Origin: Vermamoeba vermiformis
Taxonomy: Eukaryota > Tubulinea > Echinamoebida
Reading direction: 5' to 3'
Assembly: GCA_045837725.1 (NCBI GenBank)
Contig: JBEWZL010000239.1
Location: forward strand, 248,001 to 312,000
Length of the DNA: 64,000 nucleotides
Numbering within the stretch: the stretch's first letter is position 1; every line of letters begins with the position of its first letter. This document shows positions 50,097 to 62,800 of this stretch, in pieces. Below the pieces are notes generated by a model. It searched no databases. It was not told the origin of the DNA and saw only the letters and a program-made list of their open reading frames with translations. Made by a program: the position numbers and the translations under genes.

Positions 50097-52027
50097 ATGA
50101 TGATCTATTCTGACGTTATTACTTTTGTAGCCAATCAAGATTTTGAATGGAACCCTAGCGACGACGATCTGGTAGGGGAACTAATCGGAACCGAGAACAA
50201 GGTCTTAAGATACTTTTCTATACCACGTACGTTTATGAGATATATATTTAGCTTTTCTAATTTCCTTTTAGAACTTCGTCAGGACCTTAAAATTGTGGAG
50301 GAGAATAAGAAAAATCGTTCGGACAAACTTTCCGAAACAATCAATAGTAACTACGTGAGAAGCAAAGCGCATGAAGAATGGATGAATAGTCTTCATAGTC
50401 AAGAGGCCAATTTTGATTTGACGAAGTTACCAGTGGACCTCATGTTTGCGATCTTGGTTTTTACGGGTGACATGGCTTCAATGCAAGCATTTTTCAAAAC
50501 GAACAAATACTGGCGTGATGCAGCTAAGAAACATAATTTTTGGAAGTATATGGTTAATGCATTCGTACCAGCTATTGATCCGGATGTACTGGCGCACGCG
50601 GATGCGTTCTACGCCAAAAACTTGGAAGAATTTGGAGCAGAAAGAGCTAATTTCTGGGAACTCTTATTGAACCATTCATTTCATTACACACACTCGCCGT
50701 CAATAGATTATTTTTCGTTGGATAATATCGACAAATTTGCTCAACGCTTGCCGTTCCATCATCCATCGCCATCACCTTATATTCATGAACAGTTGTTAAC
50801 AGCCATATTTAGACGATGGCCGAATGCGAGCACACACGTACAATTGATAAAAGTGAACAGCAAGCGGCATAGCTATTGTAAAATGGATAAGCCGTACTGT
50901 TGGATGCAGCTCTCATTTGGATTCACTAACCTCTATCACATCATATTACAAACATATGCAAATAAGAAAATCACTGGTTTGTTCTTCATATGTTCAAACA
51001 CTCAATCGTTTTTCAACGATCCGTTCAGTTACGTCGAACAACCGATGGATTACTTTGTAGCTGAATCAGTGGAAGAAGCACTCGTTAAAATGAAGCGAAT
51101 GATGGATACTTGGTGCGGAGCATTAGGCCGCAAATACGAATATTCCACCCGAAAAAAATTGGTACAGTCAGTGATGGAAACAGCTATTGAAAAGCATCAA
51201 CTGCTCCAACAAGAAATCTCGAAAGAGGTAGAGCAAATAGCTTCAAAGATTATAGAACGATTCAATATAGTTGCTGGTGATGTCGGAAAGATAATCGATC
51301 TGATCGAAAAAACGACAAAAAAATTACGAGAGCAGCCGATCGTGTTTTGCAACGAGATTAGCGATAGAAAATACAAACTGCCTAATCGATATAAGTTACA
51401 TTTGCAGTATCCAAAAGAACTTTTAGGTAACATTAGTTTCTTTGAGCATAACAGGTACGCTACACAAAACTAATTACAACCAAAAAAGGAAATTTTGAGC
51501 TAATTGTGATTTTGATTTTTAGGTTGGGTAATTGGGGCAAGTCAACTGAACCAATTACACAACAATTGAAGCAAAAGAAAAGGATCAACAAGCCGAGCAT
51601 AAAAGCTACTCTCAGCAAGCTCGTTCGCATTATACTGAACTTTGTGGTCATGCCAATACTCAAAGCGCTGTGGCCCAGACAGCGCAGTGAAGTCGATAAC
51701 GGTTACAGTCGTTCGTACAATAGAGATCAACCGGATACGACCATTGTAGCCTATTATTTTAGATACTATAAGCCATTATCCGCTGTAACTATAACCGATT
51801 CGTACCCGAAATGCTGGCCGATTACTGCAGTCGTTATGGCGAAGCAGATCTTGGTCAAACTTGGTCAACTCACCGAATATTTGGTCAGTGTGGCACTGAA
51901 AAGAGAAAATACTATTGAATATAATATCGATAAGCTTATAGAAGACCTATCTCACTACGATCTGATCCCACAAAAGCATCTTAACGGACTTAAAATTGCA
52001 ATCAACGATCTGGTTCGCGAGATCTAA
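50097..52027 (+). CDS. F-box-like protein
   Basis: Likely three exons: 50097-50226, 50272-51454 and 51523-52027, giving 605 aa. The intron 50227-50271 is 45 nt with perfect ends (GTACGT...TTTTAG); it has no stop and keeps frame, so retention would add 15 residues. Near residue 105 is the F-box-like segment LTKLPVDLMFAILVFTGDMASMQAF...WRDAAKKHNFWKYM. The remainder is unrecognised, with a coiled segment (KEVEQIASKIIERFNIVAGDV). It begins MMIYSDVITF. Its stop is 17 bp from the stop of the convergent membrane F-box gene. Confidence 0.75.
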
Positions 52028-52044
52028 CTGTGACTCGCTTTGTT

Positions 52045-53780
52045 TTATATTACAGTTACAGGATAATAAAATGAAATTACAACAATCATTGAGGACAGTT
52101 TAACCAATCCTCGAACAGTTTTTCTATCCCATTTTAACAGAATTTTAAAAAAGCCATCATTTTCGGGTCTTCGCGTTGCTGCATAAAGATGAAAGAAATT
52201 GACCCACATAATCTCCCAACATATTACTATATAGCATAGTGCGTTGATAAAAATGACCTTCCACATCGATCCGTCCATAAACTTGTTGAAGATCAATCGC
52301 CAATCAAAAATCATCATGTAAAGTAACAATACTGTCGCTTCGATGATATTAAAATGCTCCCGTTTGACAATTCGCTCTTGCCACTGAATATCTTGCAGTA
52401 TATAAAGGCCCGCTGCGGCTATAATTCCTCCTTTGAACAAACTAAAATGATAGTAATAGTTGAATATAAATAGCGGAAGGATAAAGCAATGAATCGCTGC
52501 ACATATGACTGCTTTGGTGCGTATTCTGTCAATTGCTGTGCGAAACAATACGATGCCAACGAATAATGTTGAAATTATGTGCGTAACTACTGCGATCCAA
52601 GCGCGAGTTGTCCATGAGCTGTAGAGCAAATCGTGGAAGAGGCATGGTATTAGGTAATTGAGGAAAATCAATGGCGAATTCCAGGATGTCGGCAAGAATC
52701 CAGCTATTTAACGGTTAAAAATAAAATTTAAATTTGAATTTCTCGATCTGACGTACCGATTAACGGAAAATCATTACGGTGCTTATACCATAGTAACTCA
52801 GGCAATTCAACTCTATTTGATTGTCTTCTTAGAAAGTTGTTCAAATTGAAAATCAACTCGAACTGATCTTTGTAGCGGGGCTTGATCTCCGGTCTATTTT
52901 TAGCGGTGAATGCCACAAAGAGCGAATAACCCAAACTAAAGTGCAGCTCGGTAAAACTATGAATTCCGATAGCTTTAACAAGATAGTCCTTCGTCCAATC
53001 CCTTCGACAAAAAAAGATCAGGATCTTTTCGCGGCCGCTGCTATTCAGACTTACTCCCTCTCTATGCCAGCGAGCTTAAGACCTTCGATAGTATCTCCAC
53101 TTAATTCTACTAATGTGGCGCCTCGTTGAGCAGCAAACATGTGATCTCGCAATTGATCTCGAAGCGAATTGTTTTTCTAGCCGTATAATGAGATTATACC
53201 TTCTATAGGATGGCTATGTATACTTACATCGCATTCTAACCATTTTACTTCTATTTCAGTCTCGCCAAGAAGTTGGCAAAATTTTTGTCTGCGAACGAAA
53301 TTTCAGGTCGGATTCAAAATCGAGACAGATGTAAGCGATCTTACCTATTACTTGCACGTTGATTAGTTAATACTTCTTTCAATACGTTTTCTTTCGACGC
53401 TTGAAATTTCCAGTACTTGCTAACGGATCGGCAGTGCAAAACTGATTGGCAGTCGAGGAAGGTAAAGACATTCTCGATTATTTCCTACAAAAAAATGGTC
53501 AGATAAAATTTCTATTTCCTAAACAGTTATGATCGAAGGATCTAACGATCGCTGACAAAAAGGACAGGTCTTTTATTAATAGAAAATTCAAAACAATAAT
53601 TCCTAAATAATTATTTCAATTATCAGTTCATACGTTAGGCAAATATTGATCGATATTTGCATTACTAGGCTCACAATAAGCTGTTGCAAATTCTTTCTTT
53701 CCGGATGAGAATAAATAATCAAATGCATACCAACACGCTACGCCGATTAGCACTAAAAAATACAATCCAGTCCAAAACAT
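52045..53780 (-). CDS. Membrane-anchored F-box protein with polytopic C-terminus
   Basis: Six exons (53780-53634, 53484-53345, 53288-53228, 53176-53055, 53001-52757, 52703-52045) join to 1374 nt, 457 aa. The N-terminus is a signal anchor (MFWTGLYFLVLIGVACWYAF). The F-box starts at the exon 1/2 junction: YLPN then EIIENVFTFLDCQSVLH and SVSKYWKFQASKENVL, so exon 2 is almost exactly the F-box. After a soluble region (FELIFNLNNFL...LPELLWYKHRNDFP), six or so membrane spans follow (LIFLNYLIPCLFHDLLYS, IAVVTHIISTLFVGIVLF, VICAAIHCFILPLFIFNY and others). This predicts an SCF ubiquitin-ligase adaptor fixed in a membrane, as in ER or organelle quality control; that role is an inference. Confidence 0.85.
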
Positions 53781-54021
53781 ATTAATATTTCATTGATAGT
53801 CGAGCGTATTGCAATAACGTGCTATGGAGAATAAAAATAAATTGGAAAATCTGTTGGTCAACGTCTTCGTTATTTAAATTCCGTATCTAACTTGCACGTT
53901 CCATCAGTAAATTGACTCGCATAACCATATGCCCTTTTTTATTGCGAGTATTAAAATTTAACTTTGTCGCGCCAAAAACCATACTTGCATTTCAAAAATA
54001 CCTTAAGCTGGCCACCACAAC

Positions 54022-54517
54022 ATGTCCAAGAGAAAGTTACCTGCGACAGCAACTGCGCCGAACAAAAAGGCTCGAGGTTAGCCACCGTTTTAATTATATT
54101 TTCCGAATAATTGTTGAATTCTCGATTTCGGCTCTAATAATCAAATTATCAGTAGTCCAGCCAACTATTCAAACGTTCTACGTACAAACTGAAGACAAGG
54201 AAAGCTTAAACAAACCCATACTTACTTTTCCGCATAACTACTTAAATCTGGCTGATCTCTCTCGGCTGGGTGACGGCTGCATGAATGGGGTTGCCCGGAC
54301 CATTCAAGCGACAAAGTTAGTAGCCATTAAAGGACTTTCGCAGGAAGATTATGAAGCAGAGGCGAACGATTGGACAACGGCCAAGGAGAAAATGAAAGAC
54401 GAGATCGATGGCTTGAAGCGAGAAAACGAAGACTTGAAAAAAGAAATCGATGATTTGAAGAAAGAAAATGAAGAATTGAAAACGAAAATTGCCAAACAAC
54501 CGGAGTTCGTCAAGTAG
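54022..54517 (+). CDS. Small nuclear-type coiled-coil protein
   Basis: Two exons, 54022-54076 and 54153-54517, join in phase to 420 nt, 139 aa. The start MSKRKLPATATAPNKKAR gives a basic, nuclear-type N-terminus. The middle is a compact region (TFPHNYLNLADLSRLGDGC) and the last 55 residues form a strong heptad coiled coil (LKRENEDLKKEIDDLKKE). The donor is GTTAGC, weaker than usual, but the unspliced reading lacks a sensible start. No family is recognised. A dimerising partner protein, perhaps chromatin-associated, is plausible. Confidence 0.65.
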
Positions 54518-54996
54518 TGGAGCCTTTCTCCATGATCTGACGCTGGCATGCCACACCGGACCGAACTCGGCCTAGAAGAAATGTATCATTTAGCCTAATA
54601 TTATTATTACATTGTTATAATCGAGATGTTAAGATTTATAAATAGTTGTTTTTTTGTAAACGATCAGTAGTTCTCCAAATCAGATTCCTACTACTTGGGG
54701 TACAGCCGGCACGTAGCCGTGTTGCCCTAAGGGACATCTGGAGATATTCTGCAAAAAAATCAAGAACACGCCAAGAAAAAGAGCTACGGACATTTTTACT
54801 TTCAAATCCACAACAAAACCCACAACCACACCTCCGCGAACTTCGCATTGTATATATTTTATAGGCTGTGATATACGCCTAAGGAACACGGTCCCATTCA
54901 AGCCCTTTGCAAAGCCCCAAACTTTACCAAGAAGATCAAGTCTTCACGGACCCACGAAGCAAATCCGAACAACCCCATTACCCACTACCCTGCCCA
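54518..54996. other. Intergenic with a possible 37-codon secreted micro-ORF at 54680-54793 (-)
   Basis: The gap before the RNase III gene. On the minus strand an ATG at 54793 opens a 37-residue frame with a signal-like start (MSVALFLGVFLIFLQN) and a short polar tail ending in TGA at 54680. It may be a microprotein or chance. Upstream extension of the RNase III reading frame into this region is open but lacks an ATG. Confidence 0.3.
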
Positions 54997-56323
54997 ATGG
55001 ACCCTAAACAATTCCAAAAGAAGAACAAGAAGGCCAAGGCCAACCCACTAAATCCAGGGCCTGTACGACTCCCCAACGTAGGAAACTCAGAGAAAGAGTG
55101 CAGAGACACTTTATTGGACAAGTTAATTAAGCTGAAGGAATATGGGGTCATAAAGCACTCAATAAACCCTCATGTAAGCCCAATCCGAAGAAATTCTGAA
55201 TTTTGTGGATTATTTTTTTTAATAATTTATTTTCATGCAGCTCAACGAGTTCGAAGTACTAGAATTTTATGGGGACTCAGTACTATACGAGAGAATTTCC
55301 AGCTTCATTATGCACACGAGACGATTTATGAATCCGCATCTCATGACAACTCTACGAAGTTTCATAGTCCAAAATCGTAACTTGGCGCTTTGCTACGACA
55401 CGCTAGGCATTCAAACACTCCTTACCAACCCACCTGCCGAAATGCCGTTCAAAGAGAAAGCTGACGTTATTGAAGCCGTTATCGGTGAACTAGCAGAAGC
55501 CGCGGATGACGAAGGCACGCAACACGCACAAGCATCGAAAACACTCTCAGAACTATTGACTTATATATGTTACTTGGGCGAGAAGACATATTTTACCAAT
55601 TTGAGCTTGGCAGAAGAACAGAAAAATCAACAAAAGGAACAACAACCGAGCCCGAATCCACTTTTGGTGACCCCACACACAACGACCACGCCAAGCAATA
55701 CACCTGCAAAGGACAGGTCGACGTCGCCAAGAAAGAACTCGTACCCCCCACAAAGCCCCACGAAAAAGACAGGCAATCCAGTGACTGTGGCAACAACGCC
55801 AGTCGTTAACTTGCCGCAACTGAGTAACGTGATGGCAACAACTGAATCGACTTTAGAATCGACCAATTCGAAGAAGAAGACTCCGTTGATGATCAATGGA
55901 CAACCAACTCTCCTATTGACGCGAGGGACGCAACCAGTCGCTGCTCAAACACCTGCACATCCGGTGAGTCTAACGCCGAATCTACTCATACCGACTCAAC
56001 GAAGCGAGAGCCAAGCGGGACCTATGTTTTATACACCTACGTCTCGTTCAGCTCCGTCGTCGTTTGGTCCGGTTGATTCAAGCGTACAATTGACTCACTC
56101 GCCGGTGATCGAGTACCGATCTAACGGTGCTGCCCCAACGGAGCCTTCTTCTTGGAATAAGGACTCTCGTGCTGATAACAACACTACTAGCCAACCCAAT
56201 AACAATAACAAAGGCAATGTGAATCAGAACGAGGGTAGCTCGACTCAAAATCGATTACTTTTGGCTAATCAGACTCAAGTCGGAGGAAGACAGATCTTCG
56301 AATACAGAGAGATTAAAGTGTAA
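54997..56323 (+). CDS. Single RNase III-domain protein with long disordered tail
   Basis: Two exons, 54997-55173 and 55241-56323, join to 1260 nt, 419 aa. The RNase III signature is LEFYGDSVLYERIS, followed by LMTTLRSFIVQNRNLALC and the second catalytic cluster EKADVIEAVIGEL. The acidic residues of both clusters (E and D of LEFYGD, D and E of ADVIEAVIGE) are present, so the fold looks catalytically complete. From about residue 190 the chain is disordered, rich in Pro, Thr, Ser, Asn and Gln. There is no dsRNA-binding domain, PAZ or helicase, so it is neither Dicer nor a bacterial-type RNase III. It may cut structured RNA as a homodimer. Confidence 0.88.
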
Positions 56324-56492
56324 TTGTATTTGTACTATACACTTAAACTCATTATTGTTGAATAAAAGATCTGATTTCGAGCGAAATTGCTCAAATCCAC
56401 AAAAATTTCTTGTTTTTTTTTTTGGATCTCACCAAAATGTTCATTTTTATTTGCGAACTCATAAGTGACGACAACTCTAGTGAGTAGTTGTA

Positions 56493-59400
56493 ATGGGTAA
56501 CGAGCAAGGCAGACAGCTCAACGATGACGAGCTGAAAGGCCGTCAGATCGGCAAAATGGATTGGGAAATGAAGCGAAAGTTAGCCCGCGGAGTTGATTTT
56601 AATAGTAATAATTATGCAATAATTTATTAAACAATATTCATGTATTAATTTGTGTAAATTAGTGCGTGTTGTCATTAGAGGAGATCGAAGCACGGGCAAA
56701 TCTTGTCTCTTTAATCGACTTCAAGGCAAACCCTTCATAGACGAATATAATCAAACAGCAGCTATACAAATTTCATCCATTCATTGGAACTACAAAGGTA
56801 ATCTTTTCTCGATCTCCAAATTAATATGGTCTTTGTACGCGAATACTATGATATCCTCGTTGTATAATAATTAATTAATTTTTTTATAAAGTTACCGATG
56901 ATATAATTAAAGTAGAAGTGTGGGACGTCGTGGATGTGGGTAAGTGTCCATTTAATTTTAGCAATAAATTAGATTTAACATTAAATCTCATCTTTAAAAT
57001 TGCGACAAACAATATTACCTAATAGCCATATTAATATTTCTACACTTAATAGCTAAGAAAAAGAGATCTGACAATAAGGATGGTTTGAAAACTGCTAACG
57101 AGGAAGAGGCACCTCCAAAAGGTACATTAAAATTACAATATTATTTACATATTAACAGCACCGACAGTCCCAGAGCTTGACATTAAGCCACCTGTTGGAA
57201 AAGTCGGCGAAGGAAGTCACACATTTGGTGAACTGGATGCGCGCACCATAGACGTTTATAAGGTACCTATATACTTAAGTCATATCTCAAATAAGCCTTA
57301 AATTGCCCAAACGCCCAATTATACTCGGTACAAGGCTCGTGTAACAGCCGATAATCAGATCCAATACAAAGTTGAAATTTCCGTCAGATTGAACGTAGTT
57401 TCATCGTGATATTAATACCATATGCATCAATAGGGCACGCATGCAGTTATATTCTTGTTCGATCCTTCTAAAAAATGGACTTGGGAATACATCGAAAAAG
57501 AAGCGCCGAACGTTCCTGAGAACATTCCTATCTGTTTATTAGTAAGCACCTTAATATTATATAAATGTACTTCATATTATTTATATTATCGAATTCGTAC
57601 TGATCGAGATCCACAGGCCAATTTCAAGGATAATTTGGAAAATATTGTTGTTACTGAGAAAGTCGTGCGTGGCTGGTTACAATCGCAGAAGCAGACTGTG
57701 GTGTATTTAGAGGCATCGATGAAGAACTGCTATGGCTTGATTGGTGTCAAGACCTTCCTTAACTTGCCCTTCTTAAAGATGCAGGTAATGTTGCAACAAC
57801 TTGAGTGACGCTTCACGAACGGCAGCATTAAAGCTGTCACAGCCCTTTAAATTGACACGTGTCAAATATGACACTTGATCAAGAATTCATGAAACATGAT
57901 GGTTTTTTTGCGGTACAAACTTAAATCTCGTTTTTTTATCAGAGAGATGGTCTATTGGCAAAGCTGGCGCGAAATCAAGAAGAAATCACTCAAGTCGAAT
58001 CAGAGCTCGAAGTGATCAGCAAAGAACAAAGCTACGACGACTATTTGAAGATGATGGAACAGATCAAATTGAACAAATCAACGTCGAGCACTAGTTTGGC
58101 CTCAGGACAAAACACACCTTTAGCGAAATCTACCGAGAACACTCCACGTGCTGGCGTCGGTTCATCGGACAACACGCCACGTGCTCTTGAAACCCAAAAT
58201 GCCGCCCCACCTCGTGCATTAAGTTCTTCCGGAAAATTGTCCAATTCTCAGCCTGGCGCGAGCAATGCCGGCGCACAATTGAAAAAAGCTGAAAGCGTGC
58301 CTGAGAAGAAAGCCAACAATAACAACGAGAGTAGTGGCCCTGGTGGATTTTTCTCGAAGATTTTTAACAAGGTCAAAGGTGATGATAAGAAGACTGAACA
58401 GCCCAAAGCTCAACCAGCCAAAAGTACGTAATTTAATTGTTAATGCCATGGCAAATCCTTATGTTGACACGTGTCAAATTCTCAGCTTCGAAGCAGCCGT
58501 TGAATGTCACAGAATACGCACCTGGCGATGCTGCAGGACTTGACGCGTGGCTCGGTGATGACACCGACATTCCAACACCGAACAAAAAGTCGCTGGCCTC
58601 CATGCCCATCGATGACGACGATGAAGTCGGTGACGTGCCTTCGCGTCCAATGATTGCTGCAGATGACGACGGACCTGATGAAGACACGCAGACAAAGCTC
58701 TCGTCAGTACCGATGAAGAGCGGCACTGTTGCAGCCGTTCAAGGCCGGTCACAAGCTCAACCAGCCAAGCCTAAGACCGCCACTCCAGTAGCACCCGTGA
58801 ACACTAATGTCCCTGCCCCTGCTGCGAAGAAATCGGCCCCAGTTCAGCCCACGGAAGTTAAGTCGACTCCGAAGACTGCCGCGACTGCTGCGCCTGTCAA
58901 GACAGCAACAACTGCACCGGCCAAAGTTTCATCAGCACCCATCAAGACACCGACCTCGTCAAATCCCTCGTCTAAGCCTCCTTCAGGCACAGTTAGTCCC
59001 TCGAGCCCGAAGAGCCCTAGCAGCCCCGTGACTGCTCCTAAAAATAGCAACAACGCCACAGCTGCCAAGACCACAACAGCTCCACCAAGTACACAGCCTA
59101 AGACGACGACTGCTGCTGCGGCACCAAAGCCAGCGCCGAAGAAAACACCGGTCCTCGATGACTCTGACGATGACATGCCAACATTCAACCCACTCGTGGC
59201 ACGTGATGAAGACGACTCTGATGACGACTTTTACGCGGAAACAACGACCTCGAAGCCTGCACCAAGTCAGCGCGTTACGATCAAGGACGCGGCTGAAGAT
59301 GACGATACTGGCAGCAAATCAGGCTCGCCTTTGGGTGACCTCATGATCGATGACTACTTGCAGCCCCGCGAAGAAGACATTGAATGGGTCAAGAAGTTTG

Positions 59401-59630
59401 AACAAGCTAAGCCTGCATTTGATTACGACGATGATACAGTTGGATCCGGGGGTGGTCAGTACTCTGATGACGATGATTTTGTCTCGACAAGACCTAGAAC
59501 TGAAGATGAATTGGAGCAGTCGTTTTATTCGATCGATTCATCGCCGCAAGTACGAGGTGGCAATACCAATGCGAACAAACAGCAATCGCCGCCTGGCAGA
59601 ACGATGCCCAGTGGATATGAAGCCTTGTAA
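56493..59630 (+). CDS. RABL6: RAB-like protein 6 (RABL6/Parf)
   Basis: About ten exons and roughly 800 residues. It starts MGNEQGRQLNDDEL at 56493. The GTPase-like domain begins MRVVIRGDRSTGKSCLFNRLQGKPFIDEY, then SSIHWNYK and VEVWDVVD, closely matching animal RABL6. The usual DxxG switch is replaced by WDVVD and the NKxD motif is not evident, as in the family. The domain ends with ASMKNCYGLIGVKTFLNLPFLKMQ. A long disordered half rich in Pro, Ala, Thr and Lys with acidic patches follows, ending GYEAL, comparable to the conserved C-terminal end of RABL6. A Gly at position 2 could be myristoylated. The animal protein links to ARF and cell-cycle control; here the function is unknown. Confidence 0.92.
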
Positions 59631-59885
59631 TTCTGTTTATTTTGTAAATAAGGTAACTTGAACAAATCGAAGAATAATATTCTTTAACACTCCCGAATCT
59701 GGTGGGTGTTCCCGGGTCAAAACCGTGTCGCATAAAATTTTGAGATCTGAATCTGGAACCGAATGTCAGAAATTGATGCAATTGCACCTGAAGTAGCTGT
59801 TTTTCAACTCGATGAGCAACAGAAAGTTCGAACACTCAAAAAAAAATATCCTCTAGTAATGTTGGATGTTGGAATCAGGCCTGTT

Positions 59886-62800
59886 TTACTTGACCTTTCT
59901 TGCGTCAGAATACACTACATTGAAATAATTTTGCATTGTTCCTTCGATTTGATGCTGCAATTTGTCGAGTTTAGCGGTTTTAAGTTGTTGCAGTAGTTGA
60001 TCGACGAGTGTGTACGGCAAGTAAGTCTGATCTGCTTTCTTCGCCTCCAAAACTCCCTTTAATGCGTATTAGCATATACTTAATATGTCGTATGATATTT
60101 AGACCTACCTTAGTATTTTTAAACATGTACATTGCGATGTCCGTTGCTTCTTCCAACAGATCGTGCTTCAAATAAAGTTTCAAAAGCGCAGCTGAATTAT
60201 CAGTAAACAACGGCTGGTCACCATCGATATCCATGTCATTAGCGTCCTTCTTAGGAGCTTGATTTAATCCTTGCTAAAATTTCATAAAGTTAGCAAGAAC
60301 TAAATCCGGATTTCAAGCAGGTTCTAATGACGTACCTTAAATGCAGCTACGAGCCACAAAGGCAACTTAATTCGTGTATCAGTCGACAAGATTCGATCGG
60401 CGACGGCAATATGGTACTTAAACCCTTTCTCGTTCGAGTCGTATTTCTTCAAATACTTTTCCAACAAGATCCAGCACGCCGTGCTCACATTACTGTAGCT
60501 CCATGACAACTCACGAAGCCAATCTTCATTTTCATAATCAATGTCCGTTGCGTTGCTCTATGAGGAAGAAAAAATTAGCTCAACTCTATGCTGCCGATCC
60601 ACTTTGAACTTACCACTTGCAAGCACTTCTTAGTCAAGGTCTCAAAAACACGTTGCAAATCGAGATCAAATGCGTGACCGAGAGCAATAGCCATATCAAA
60701 GAAGCCGTTCTGAGCGAGCATAGTCATCGTGTCTTGCGGGGACATCAAAACACCCGACACGTGCAAGGCCTGTGATCTCTTGCCAAGGGTGATGTTGGCT
60801 TGTGTTAAGAGGTATCGTCGCTCTACTTCGCGCAGATCGATCACTTTGACTTCATTTTGCATGGCACGTGCTGACTCGACGTCCACCATGCCGTACTCGC
60901 GCGGATCCAACGGAGCTTCTTGGCCAAACTTGCGCTTAGGCGATGTAGGATGAGACTATAATAATATAATTAGATATGCTCTCATGGCCTATACCATACT
61001 GCATACCATCTTCTTTTGTTTGATCAAAATCCAAGCAAACTTCGGATCCACCAACTTGAGTGCATTGATGGTAGCCAATAAGCTTCGAGCCTATTCAAAA
61101 TCATTAATATACCTATAGAAAGCAACCAACTTGATTACACCTACTTGTTGTTGCAAGGCACCGACACCTTGAGAATGAGATTCAACGGCAACTCTTTGTG
61201 AGAACTCGTAGATCGCCGAGGCGGCTGCAAAAAGTCACGTTAAAGCACGTGCTTGACACCGCGCTATTTTCACACTTACCTTGTCTGTAGTTGCCCCGCA
61301 AAGTATGGAACGCGTACAAGATGTCGTAGTAATTGGGCAGTTCAGTGACATCAGAGCGTCTAGCCTTGGTCAACAACACATTGTGAACTTGATCCACGAG
61401 ACCAATGTACGGGAAGGTCATCATAGTCTTGAGCTCCTTATTCTCGCACATGACTACGAGGAATCGTCTGAGACAGTCCTCTCGTCTAATGTAACGTTAG
61501 TGTCTTTCTTGTGCGTGAGCTTAGCTCTGACTTTACCTTGATGGATCTGGGTTAGAAATCATAGCCAAGTAAGCTTGATCATAGTGACCGACGCTAAGAC
61601 TGTTCTTGAAGATGTTTGACCACAAATAAGATTGAGTTTGCACGTCATGTGAGCTGTTCAAGGCCTCGTAAGCTGCGTGCACGAGCAGATCTGGCAAGTT
61701 TTGCTTGTCGAGAATCTGCATCTGTAACAGCCAGTACTTTTGAATGTACAAGTCGGCAGTGTTGGTGGCATGCACGTCCGTAGAAACTGTCAAGTTTGTG
61801 TCGACAAGTTGTCGGAGCAGATCCTCTTGTTTGTTGCCTAATATGGAAATGTCAGCAACTATTCTACATCGACCTTATTTAGCATCACGTACTAATAGCC
61901 ACTGCTGATTGATGGAAGCAATCTTGAGCCTTGTCAAATTCTTCGTGACTCAAGTACAGCTCACCCAACAAGTGATTCAAGTAGCCTGATTTGGCATCGA
62001 TCAAACGCACGTACTCCTAATTTCATGAAATTAATATTCGCCGCGGCATGCATTGTAATTATAGTCACGTACTTGGAGTGCGATGAATTGCTTTTTCCTT
62101 AAAAGGAAATAAGGGAAGGAAGTCTTCAGATCTTGTTTAAATTCACCCGTGCATTCGCTATAAAACCTCATTAATAAAAAGTACTATCATAATAATCCCA
62201 GACTTACATCATTTCAACGAATGTCTGCACAAAAGGCTCCGTCAGTTCCCAGAAGTCAAATCGTTTGTCGTTGATGAAATCTTGCACGGCCTTGTGTTTG
62301 GCGAATTGCGTCAAGAGCGGGTATTTCACTGAACGAGAGTAGTACTCGGTCAACGTCGTGAAGCCGTCGGTCTTGCGCGAGAAAGTAATTTTCTTGCGAC
62401 CAGAAATATCAAGGTTCATAATTTGAGAGATGCTAGTCTCGACACTAACAACAGGTCAGTACGGATCCAAGACCGATATGAATTAGTTTGAGCTCAAACT
62501 TACGAAGGAGCTGTGACGACGATATCGGCATGTTGTTTTGAGAGCCATTGAGCCAAGAAGGCTGATTTGAGGCTTGAAATCAATCGCGGCATGACCGAGA
62601 CCGACAAATGTTGCACGGCACTGAAGGTCAGTGAGGGAGCCAACTACAAGCCCGTTAATATCAAGCAGTATTATTAGATACGATTAAAATACACGTACTC
62701 TGTCTCGGCACCGCGCCATTAACAATACAACGAAGAACAAGTCGCGCAATAAGTTGAACTTGTTCTTGACGACTTGGCGGTAAGATCGAGCCAAGAACAC

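Noticed and set aside
59690-59740. tRNA-like T-arm and CCA-like end near 59700
   Set aside because: Only a short GGTTTTGACCC-like word is present; no acceptor stem or anticodon arm can be folded around it.
59763-59996. 77-codon plus-strand frame overlapping the Nup160 3' end
   Set aside because: Overlaps the clearly conserved last exon of Nup160 and has no recognisable feature.
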